From UBA1732 sp045114235 (GTDB lineage Bacteria; Verrucomicrobiota; Lentisphaeria; Victivallales; UBA1829), in contig JBGUKB010000049.1 of the NCBI GenBank assembly GCA_045114235.1, forward strand, positions 1 to 25,416: DNA of 25,416 bases, read 5' to 3'. Made by a program: the position numbers and the translations under genes. The notes under the pieces were generated by a model. It saw nothing but the letters and a program-made list of their open reading frames with translations. It was not told the DNA's origin and did not search any database. Below are positions 15,128 through 23,887 of this stretch, piece by piece (within the stretch, counting starts at the first letter, position 1; each line of letters opens with the position of its first letter).

Positions 15128-16213
15128 ATGAAACTTCAGTCCATCCTCCTCCTGACCGGATTCGCCGCCGGTCTCATGACAGTCTCCTGCAAGTCGACCT
15201 CGGATGAAGCCGAAGCCTTTTACGGCACGACCTACCCCAAAGTCAAAAAGGTCACGGCCGAGGACGAAGCCGCGGCAAAAAACAAAGCCGACTTCTACAG
15301 CCAGGTCAGCGCCCACATCGACCGCAGGATGAACGAGTTCAACGAGAAGGAAGAGGCGAAGCTCCCGGTCTTCTCCTCGAAAGAGGTTAAGGACGAGTTC
15401 ATGGACCTCTCCTTCATCAAGACCTCGGAACAGCTCAGCCTGCTTTCCGTCGATTTTGCCGGACCGAAGGATGAGAACATCAACGTCCTGTTCGACCGCG
15501 AATCCCGCATGTTCACGCGCACGGTCGGCGACAAGACCGAGGAATACACATTCGCCCCCTTCACGGACGGCGTCCCGCCCGCGATCCCGTACGACGCGCA
15601 TATCCTGTACGCTTTCGTCATCAACTTCGGCCGCATCGCGGAAACGGTCTCGGTCCGCAGCTTCGAGAAACTGGAAAAAGGCGAAAACCCGGCGATCGCC
15701 AAGCAGGAGAACGAAGCGAACATCGACGAAAAAGGCAGAAAGAAAGACAAGAACTTCGTCGAGATCAAGCCGAAAGTCACCACCGAGCCGATCGAATACC
15801 GCATCGACAACCGCTGGTGCAAATGCTACGACGTGAAGCTGAAAAGCATCTGCGCCCCCGCGACCGCCCTCGCGCTTTATGTCAGCAATGAGGAAAAGAC
15901 GATCTCCCGCGCGGACGTCATTTTCGACGACGATACCAAGGAGTCCTACTTCTTCGACTGGCGCGAACAGGACGGCATCGTGCTCCCGCGCGTGATCCGC
16001 CGCCTCAGCGACAACGCCGTCTACTTCCGCAGGGACGCCAAGGTCATCCTGAAGAGCTCCATCATCGAAGAGGAAGCGGCAGCCGCCCAGGCCGCGGCAG
16101 AGGAAGCCGCACAGGAAGAGGCGGAAGCCGCCGCGGCAGCATCGGCGGCATCGGAACAGGAAGACCTCGACGAAGACGAAACGGTCGAGTTCGACGCCTC
16201 CGCCGACATTTGA
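15128..16213 (+). CDS. Putative lipoprotein with Ala/Glu-rich tail
   Basis: The 361-residue protein has a signal peptide ending in TVSC, making C21 the likely lipidation site, although Thr at -3 is less usual. No named family is recognised. A charged helical region (about 40-85, including HIDRRMNEFNEKEEAK) precedes a beta-rich domain (about 95-310). The strands FFDWREQDGIVLPRVIRR and YFRRDAKVILKSS parallel YTTESGVTYPSRIV and VIRDVKINPE in the preceding gene, suggesting distant paralogy. The last ~50 residues are almost only Ala, Glu, Gln and Asp, a low-complexity acidic tail likely helical or disordered. AGGAT lies upstream of the ATG. A strong terminator follows at 16261-16325. Confidence 0.75.
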   Translation: MKLQSILLLTGFAAGLMTVSCKSTSDEAEAFYGTTYPKVKKVTAEDEAAAKNKADFYSQVSAHIDRRMNEFNEKEEAKLPVFSSKEVKDEFMDLSFIKTSEQLSLLSVDFAGPKDENINVLFDRESRMFTRTVGDKTEEYTFAPFTDGVPPAIPYDAHILYAFVINFGRIAETVSVRSFEKLEKGENPAIAKQENEANIDEKGRKKDKNFVEIKPKVTTEPIEYRIDNRWCKCYDVKLKSICAPATALALYVSNEEKTISRADVIFDDDTKESYFFDWREQDGIVLPRVIRRLSDNAVYFRRDAKVILKSSIIEEEAAAAQAAAEEAAQEEAEAAAAASAASEQEDLDEDETVEFDASADI

Positions 16214-16260
16214 GGCGGTGCCTTCGACGAAGACCGAAGCTCTTCCATCATCCATTCAGG

Positions 16261-16325
16261 AAAAACTGTCCGGGCCCGCCGCGGCGCATCATTCGCCGGG
16301 TGCAGGAAAACCGGGCAGTTTTTTT
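16261..16325 (+). terminator. Intrinsic terminator after the lipoprotein genes
   Basis: AAAAACTGTCCGG (16261-16273) pairs with CCGGGCAGTTTTTTT (16311-16325) with one internal mismatch and a GC-rich inner arm. The final T run gives a clear rho-independent shape 47 bases after the stop. Confidence 0.85.
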
Positions 16326-16357
16326 ATGGCGTTCCGGCATTTTCGCCTGATTTCCGG

Positions 16358-16385
16358 TTGATTTTTCCGCGGATGGATGTATCTT
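16358..16385 (+). promoter_or_regulatory. Sigma70-like promoter for the arabinofuranosidase gene
   Basis: TTGATT (16358-16363), a 16-base spacer and TATCTT (16380-16385). It overlaps the in-frame ATG at 16377, which therefore should not be translated, and leaves a leader of about 50 bases before the GTG at 16443. Confidence 0.6.
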
Positions 16386-16442
16386 ATCATGTTTGACCAA
16401 ACAACAGCTCATTCAACACACACGAACCGAAAGGAATGTAAC

Positions 16443-17972
16443 GTGAAACTCATTGTCGACGCGAACAATCTCCGGGGGCGGATCAGCCGCCATGTCTACG
16501 GCCAGTTCTCCGAACATCTCGGGCACTGCATCTACGACGGCCTGTTCGTCGGGGAAAAGTCCAAGATCCCGAACATCGACGGCATGCGCAAGGACGTGAT
16601 CGACGTCCTCCGCCGGATCCGGATCCCGAACCTCCGCTGGCCCGGCGGCTGCTTCGCCGACTGCTACCACTGGCGCGACGGCATCGGCCCGCGCTCCAAG
16701 CGCCCGTACATCGTGAACGACACCTGGGGCGGCGTCGCGGAGGACAACTCCTTCGGCACGCATGAATTCCTCCGGTTCTGCGAACTCATCGGCGCGGAAC
16801 CGTACATCAACGGCAACGTCAGCAGCGGCACCGTGCAGGAGATGTCCCAGTGGATCGAATACCTGAACGCCAAGGTGCAGGGCCCGATGACCGAACTCCG
16901 CCGCAAGAACGGCCGCAAGGAGCCGTGGGGCGTCAAGTTCTGGGGCTTCGGCAACGAACCCTGGGGCGACGGCCACATGCGCCCCGAATACTACGCCGAC
17001 CAATTCCGCCGTTACACCACCTACGCACGCGACTACGGCGACACCAAGCTCGTCCGCATCGCGGCGGGCGCCAACGGCGGCGACCTGAACTGGACCGAGG
17101 TCCTGATGCAGAGTGCCGGACAGTGGCTCGACGCCGTCACGCTCCACTACTACACCGTGCCCGGCGTGTGGGAGCACAAGGGCTCCGCCACGAAGTTCGA
17201 CGTGCCGGAATACTACACCACGCTCGAAAAGGCCGCCCACATCGAAAACATCATCGCCGCGCAGTCCGTCGTCATGGACAAGTACGACCCGGACGCCCGC
17301 GTCGGACTGTTCGTCGACGAATGGGGCACCTGGTTCGACGTCGAGGAGGGCACCAACCCCGGATTCCTCCACCAGCAGAACACCATGCGCGACGCCATGG
17401 TCGCCGCGATCTCCCTGAACATCTTCCACCGCCACAACCGCCGCGTCCGCATGGCGAACATCGCCCAGCTCGTGAACGTGCTCCAGGCCATGATCCTGAC
17501 CGAGGGCGAAAAGATGCTCGTCACGCCGACCTGCCACGTCTTCGACCTCTACAAGGTCCACCAGGACGCCGACCGCGTCGAGTCCTTCGCGCAGGCCGCC
17601 CCGGTCGATGGCTGCAAGCTCCCGGCGGTCACTCACACCGCGTCCGTCAAGGACGGCGTCCTGCACGTCAGCGCCGCCAACATCAGCGCGGACAAGGCAC
17701 TCCCGGTCGAAATGGAAGCGTGGGGCTTCGACGCCGCGTCCGTCTCCGGCGAAATCCTCGGCGACGGCGACGTCCACGCGCTCAACACGTTCAAGAAGCC
17801 GAACGCGGTCCATATTCGCAAGCTCGACCTCTCTGTCAAAAACGGCAAGGTCTTCTTCGAACTCCCGCCCTGCTCCGTCGCGACCATCACGCTCAAGCCC
17901 GCCGCCGCGAAGAAAGCTCCGGCGAAGAAGGCTCCCGCGAAGAAGGCCCCGAAGAAGGCCTCCAGGAAATAA
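16443..17972 (+). CDS. abfA: GH51 alpha-L-arabinofuranosidase with lysine-rich tail
   Basis: The 509-residue protein is a glycoside hydrolase family 51 alpha-L-arabinofuranosidase (EC 3.2.1.55), which removes terminal arabinofuranose from arabinan or arabinoxylan oligosaccharides. It has no signal peptide, so it should act in the cytoplasm on imported oligomers. The N-terminal SRHVYGQFSEHLG and IPNLRWPGGCFAD lead into the TIM barrel. The acid/base glutamate is E172 in GFGNEPWG and the nucleophile is E293 in FVDEWGTW. A C-terminal beta-sandwich follows. I chose the GTG at 16443 (AAGGAA 6 bases upstream) because the promoter overlaps the longer frame's ATG. The last ~24 residues repeat AKKAP units like histone H1 tails, unusual for this enzyme. 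Confidence 0.94.
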   Translation: MKLIVDANNLRGRISRHVYGQFSEHLGHCIYDGLFVGEKSKIPNIDGMRKDVIDVLRRIRIPNLRWPGGCFADCYHWRDGIGPRSKRPYIVNDTWGGVAEDNSFGTHEFLRFCELIGAEPYINGNVSSGTVQEMSQWIEYLNAKVQGPMTELRRKNGRKEPWGVKFWGFGNEPWGDGHMRPEYYADQFRRYTTYARDYGDTKLVRIAAGANGGDLNWTEVLMQSAGQWLDAVTLHYYTVPGVWEHKGSATKFDVPEYYTTLEKAAHIENIIAAQSVVMDKYDPDARVGLFVDEWGTWFDVEEGTNPGFLHQQNTMRDAMVAAISLNIFHRHNRRVRMANIAQLVNVLQAMILTEGEKMLVTPTCHVFDLYKVHQDADRVESFAQAAPVDGCKLPAVTHTASVKDGVLHVSAANISADKALPVEMEAWGFDAASVSGEILGDGDVHALNTFKKPNAVHIRKLDLSVKNGKVFFELPPCSVATITLKPAAAKKAPAKKAPAKKAPKKASRK

Positions 17973-18005
17973 CGAACAAAATACCACGCGAACCCCGGCA
18001 CAGCC

Positions 18006-18563
18006 ATGAAACAGCCCGTACAGATCACGCACTCCGGCACATTCCCGGAAACGCACGGAAAACGCCGTTTCGCCGGCGTCCGGCGGTTCGCGTTCGCCTT
18101 CTTCCTCCTCGCCGCATGCGCGCTTCCCGCGGCATGTTCCCCTGTCGATTCCGCGGGCACGATCCCGCGTTCCGACGTGCGCGCGCCGCGCATGCCGCAT
18201 ACTCTCACCGTCTTCCATGCCATGCTCTTCGAATTCGGGGAAAACCCGCTGGAAAAGAAGACGGTCAACATCCCGGCGGGCGAATATGTATTCGAGGCAG
18301 AGGACGACATCTTCCTGTATTTCCGTTCGCCGGAGGAAATGGAGTATCGCGTCTACCATAAGGAAGGCTACGCGGAAGGCGTCTTCCAGCTCGGCGGCCT
18401 GGCGCTTGCACGCAAGGAACAATGGGACGGGATCGAATACCCGGCATGCACCTACATCGACGGCGAAGACCAGCGCCAGAAACGCCTTACATGCCCGCTC
18501 GGCACGGCATTCTTTCTGGGAAAACGCGGCACGGACTGGGAAAGCGATTTCGACAAGGAATAA
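18006..18563 (+). CDS. Small putative lipoprotein, unknown function
   Basis: The 185-residue protein has an unusually long basic N-terminus (about 27 residues) before a hydrophobic stretch (FAFAFFLLAACALPAAC). Either C38 (LAAC) or C44 (PAAC) could be the lipidation site, so a later true start is possible but no other ATG with a ribosome site is seen. The mature part is a single predicted beta-rich domain containing VNIPAGEYVFEAEDDIFLYF and three Cys or fewer; no family is recognised. It begins 33 bases after the arabinofuranosidase stop, so the two are probably co-transcribed. No link to arabinose metabolism can be seen in its sequence. Confidence 0.65.
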   Translation: MKQPVQITHSGTFPETHGKRRFAGVRRFAFAFFLLAACALPAACSPVDSAGTIPRSDVRAPRMPHTLTVFHAMLFEFGENPLEKKTVNIPAGEYVFEAEDDIFLYFRSPEEMEYRVYHKEGYAEGVFQLGGLALARKEQWDGIEYPACTYIDGEDQRQKRLTCPLGTAFFLGKRGTDWESDFDKE

Positions 18564-18596
18564 GCCCTTTCCCCTCCCCGAAAAAAGGCTAAAAAA

Positions 18597-18670
18597 TGGA
18601 GCGGGCGACCGGAATCGAACCGGCGTAGCCAGCTTGGGAAGCTGGAGCATAACCATTTTGCTACGCCCGC
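18597..18670 (-). tRNA. tRNA-Gly (anticodon CCC)
   Basis: On the minus strand the 7-bp acceptor arms GCGGGCG and CGCCCGC pair, followed by T and an encoded CCA. The anticodon arm is CCAGC/GCTGG around the loop TTCCCAA, giving anticodon CCC at positions 34-36. The T arm GCCGGTTCGATTCCGGT carries the TTCGA loop. Length is 74 including CCA. A T run follows immediately, and a promoter lies 17 bases upstream. Confidence 0.95.
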
Positions 18671-18687
18671 AAACAAAGTGCTGTTAT

Positions 18688-18715
18688 AAGATACAGCCGA
18701 AAGCCGAAAAATCAA
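18688..18715 (-). promoter_or_regulatory. Sigma70-like promoter for tRNA-Gly
   Basis: On the minus strand, TTGATT (18715-18710), a 16-base spacer and TATCTT (18693-18688). The predicted start of transcription is about 10 bases before the tRNA. This is the clearest of the promoters because a tRNA gene leaves little room for alternatives. Confidence 0.7.
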
Positions 18716-18887
18716 GCACGGAACAGGGCATTTTCCCAAAAAAAGTTGTCGAACCCATATCCTCACCCGCCCTCTCTTTTTGCAAAATTTCCATATTCAA
18801 ACATAGCGTCAAATCGCCTGCAAAGGCCGTTTCCGGCGATTTTCGCGTTTTTTTCGGATTTTTCTTCGCACACGCGCACACGCGCGC

Positions 18888-18916
18888 TTGAAAACAGCGC
18901 CTTTCCGTGATATATT
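18888..18916 (+). promoter_or_regulatory. Sigma70-like promoter for gyrA-folP
   Basis: TTGAAA (18888-18893), a 17-base spacer and TATATT (18911-18916), directly downstream of an alternating CACGCG tract. The predicted leader before gyrA is about 48 bases. Confidence 0.65.
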
Positions 18917-18970
18917 ATAACATAAAAAATCAACAACTAACCCCACCTTCTTTCTCGAAAGGCAGAAAGC

Positions 18971-21824
<2,854 letters not shown>

Positions 21825-21847
<23 letters not shown>

Positions 21848-22691
21848 CCGTTTCTTCGAAACACTGAAACAACCGATGCGGCCGGGCGAATCAACCCGGC
21901 CGCGTCTTTTCGGCATCCTGAACCTCACGCCGGATTCCTTCAGCGACGGCGGCGCGCACACGGCATCGCCGGAAGCCGCCGCGGATTTCGCGGCGAAAAT
22001 GGTCGCCGACGGCACGGACGCGCTCGACCTCGGCGCGGAGTCCACGCGGCCCGGTTCGGGCGCGGTCCCGGCGGACGAGGAGATACGCCGTCTGCTCCCT
22101 GCCCTGAAGCTGATCCGTGCGCAGTTCCCCGATCACTTCCTCAGTGTCGACACGCGCAAGGCTGACGTGGCCGACGCCGCGCTTGCCGCCGGAGCCGACT
22201 GCGTCAACGACGTGAGCGGGCTCCAGTTCGATCCGGACATGGCGGCCGTTGTTGGAAAGCATCACGCCTCCCTCATCATCATGCACATGCGCGGTACGCC
22301 GGAGACCATGCAGGCCCCGGAAAACCTCGTTTACGGCGATCTGGTCGCCGACATTTCGGCGTTCCTGCTGAACGCAGTGAAAAAAGCCGTCCGCGCGGGC
22401 GTCGATCCCGCCCGCATCCTGCTCGATCCGGGCGTCGGATTCTCGAAGACCGACGAACAGAACATGGCGCTCATCCGTCGCGCCGCCGAGTTCAAAAAGC
22501 TCGGGTTCCCTCTCTTCTACGGGATTTCACGCAAGGGCTTCATCGGGCGCATGTACGGCATCCCCTGCCCCGCCGACCGCGACAAAGCCACGGCGCAGCT
22601 CCAGCTCGAGCTCTGCCGCGCCGGAGTCGAAGCGCTCCGCGTTCACAACGTCGCCGTCTCTCTCCGAACAATCCTCGATGCCGGGCTGTAA
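21825..22691 (+). CDS. folP: Dihydropteroate synthase
   Basis: The 288-residue protein is dihydropteroate synthase (EC 2.5.1.15), which joins p-aminobenzoate to 6-hydroxymethyl-7,8-dihydropterin diphosphate in folate synthesis and is the target of sulfonamides. Seen: GILNLTPDSFSDGG (from residue 30), DLGAESTRPGS, SVDTRKADV, CVNDVSG, LDPGVGFSKT and the C-terminal GISRKGFIG. All are standard pterin- and phosphate-site motifs. I chose the ATG at 21825, which has GGAGG 5 bases upstream inside the end of gyrA. The next ATG at 21834 is possible but has a 14-base spacing. The gene overlaps gyrA by 23 bases, so it is probably translated from the gyrA message. It converges on the minus-strand iron-sulfur gene with a 12-base gap. 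Confidence 0.95.
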
Positions 22692-22703
22692 GCAAAGAAG
22701 GCT

Positions 22704-23387
22704 TCAGGACTTCTCCTCTTTTTTTGCCTCGTCCGCCGTCTTTTCCGCGCACGCCTGACACTCCAGCGAAAGCGCCTGCTTGGGACAGCGTTCGATGCAG
22801 CGGCGGCATTGCATGCAGTCGGGATCTCGGAAAACGCCGTCACGGGCACTGCCGGGCGGGAAGAATCCGAACGGGCACGCCTTCGCGCAGAGTCCGCACT
22901 TCACGCACGTATCGGCGACGCGGATGCCGCTCCTGCACGGGCGGATCGTCTTGTAGATTTTGCCCATCGGGCAGATCGCACACCAGAAATACCGGTTGAA
23001 GACGAGCCACCCGATCAGGCCGGCCGTCGTCGTGATGGCGATCATGATGTAGAACAGCATCCCCCAGCCGCGGACCGTGGTAGGACGAAGCCAGAGCGCC
23101 AGCGCCAGGACCATGACCGCCATGACGGCGATGGACGTCTTGCGCGCCAGAAGCCCGGCGGGGACCTTTCGCCCCGTGTCCGGCAGGAACGAATAGAAAG
23201 CGCCGCGCGGACAGAAGTTGCCGCATCCGTGCCGTCCGCCATGGCGCACGGCCCCGACAAGCCCCACGATCACGTTGAGAAAAAGGCAGTACGCGAGATA
23301 CGGATAGCGCCAGCCGAACGCCAGCACGATCACGAAGAGCAGCGCCTCGATGCCGCGTTTCAGAGATGCCGTTTTGTTTTTCGCCAT
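22704..23387 (-). CDS. NapH-like polytopic membrane protein with 4Fe-4S clusters
   Basis: The 227-residue protein has about four membrane helices (about residues 12-28, 29-47, 85-102, 110-132). Two membrane-adjacent cysteine motifs, CGNFCPRG and CAICPMG, and a C-terminal soluble part with two ferredoxin-type clusters, CVKCGLCAKACP and CMQCRRCIERCP, match the NapH/NosR/CcoG-like group of electron-transfer membrane proteins. Such proteins usually pass electrons across the membrane or act in cofactor handling; the partner here is unknown. A further CQAC pair lies near the C-terminus. The ATG at 23387 is 8 bases from GAGGAG; an ATG at 23393 overlaps the upstream stop as ATGA but has a 2-base spacing. 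No reductase genes are nearby. Confidence 0.82.
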   Translation of the reverse strand: MAKNKTASLKRGIEALLFVIVLAFGWRYPYLAYCLFLNVIVGLVGAVRHGGRHGCGNFCPRGAFYSFLPDTGRKVPAGLLARKTSIAVMAVMVLALALWLRPTTVRGWGMLFYIMIAITTTAGLIGWLVFNRYFWCAICPMGKIYKTIRPCRSGIRVADTCVKCGLCAKACPFGFFPPGSARDGVFRDPDCMQCRRCIERCPKQALSLECQACAEKTADEAKKEEKS

Positions 23388-23389
23388 GT

Positions 23390-23605
23390 TCATTTCTCCT
23401 CGGTTTTATCCCGGTTCAAATCCATGCCCATCTTCTCCGCCATGCAGTACAGGCTTTTTTCGTACTGCCGACGGTCGATCGCGCCCTTCGACAGGAACGT
23501 GTCGAGCAGGTCTTTCTGTTTATAAAACAGGGCGCGCTTCCGTTCGTCCGGCGGCATGGTTTGCCAGTTGGTCGCCGGGGAGCTTTTCAGGTCGATGCTG
23601 TTCAT
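23390..23605 (-). CDS. Small hydrophilic protein upstream of NapH-like gene
   Basis: This 71-residue protein (from the ATG at 23605) is charged, probably helical and has no membrane segment or signal. It contains PPDERKRALFYKQKDLLDTFLSKGAIDRRQYEKSL-type residues, with a helix-turn-helix-like rhythm of charged helices, and no family is recognised. The longest frame starts at 23668, but a promoter (23648-23676) overlaps that start, so the ATG at 23605 is preferred, although no clear ribosome site precedes it. Its stop overlaps the first possible ATG of the NapH-like gene, so the two are likely one operon and translationally coupled, which suggests a joint role. Confidence 0.7.
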   Translation of the reverse strand: MNSIDLKSSPATNWQTMPPDERKRALFYKQKDLLDTFLSKGAIDRRQYEKSLYCMAEKMGMDLNRDKTEEK

Positions 23606-23647
23606 GAGCGGGTCCGGGTGTTGAAATCGGGTCGTTGTCTTTGCCTG

Positions 23648-23676
23648 AATATACACCGGCCTGCGCATAAAATCAA
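23648..23676 (-). promoter_or_regulatory. Sigma70-like promoter for the iron-sulfur operon
   Basis: On the minus strand, TTGATT (23676-23671), a 17-base spacer and TATATT (23653-23648). The predicted leader to the ATG at 23605 is about 37 bases. Confidence 0.6.
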
Positions 23677-23772
23677 GGCGTATTGCGCGAAATCGTCCTG
23701 TAAATCCTGCGTAAAACGGGAGTTTTCTTCAGGAAATAACATAGAAAAAGCCATTTTTCTCCTTTTCGAGCC

Positions 23773-23801
23773 TTGACAAAAACCTCTAGCAGGCTTATTA
23801 T
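23773..23801 (+). promoter_or_regulatory. Sigma70-like promoter for the GH43-like gene
   Basis: A consensus TTGACA (23773-23778), a 17-base spacer and TATTAT (23796-23801). A 6-bp hairpin, AATCGC-ATCCG-GCGATT (23814-23830), lies just after the predicted start of transcription and may be an operator or leader stem. Confidence 0.7.
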
Positions 23802-23887
23802 ATGGTGTCAAATAATCGCATCCGGCGATTCCCAACCAATAAACAACCAAAACCTTCTCTCAAAAACCGAATTGATTGAGGCAACAA

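Larger units (their letters stand above)
18671..18970. other. Divergent intergenic region between tRNA-Gly and gyrA
   Basis: It holds the tRNA promoter (minus) and the gyrA promoter (plus). Between them are a perfect 8-bp inverted repeat, AAATCGCC (18811-18818) and GGCGATTT (18835-18842), followed by T runs, and a short alternating CACACGCGC tract (18870-18887). No gene is seen. Confidence 0.65.

Noticed and set aside
18597..18670. Integrative element attached to the tRNA-Gly gene
   Set aside because: No integrase or direct repeat of the tRNA 3' end was seen, and both flanks are ordinary core genes.
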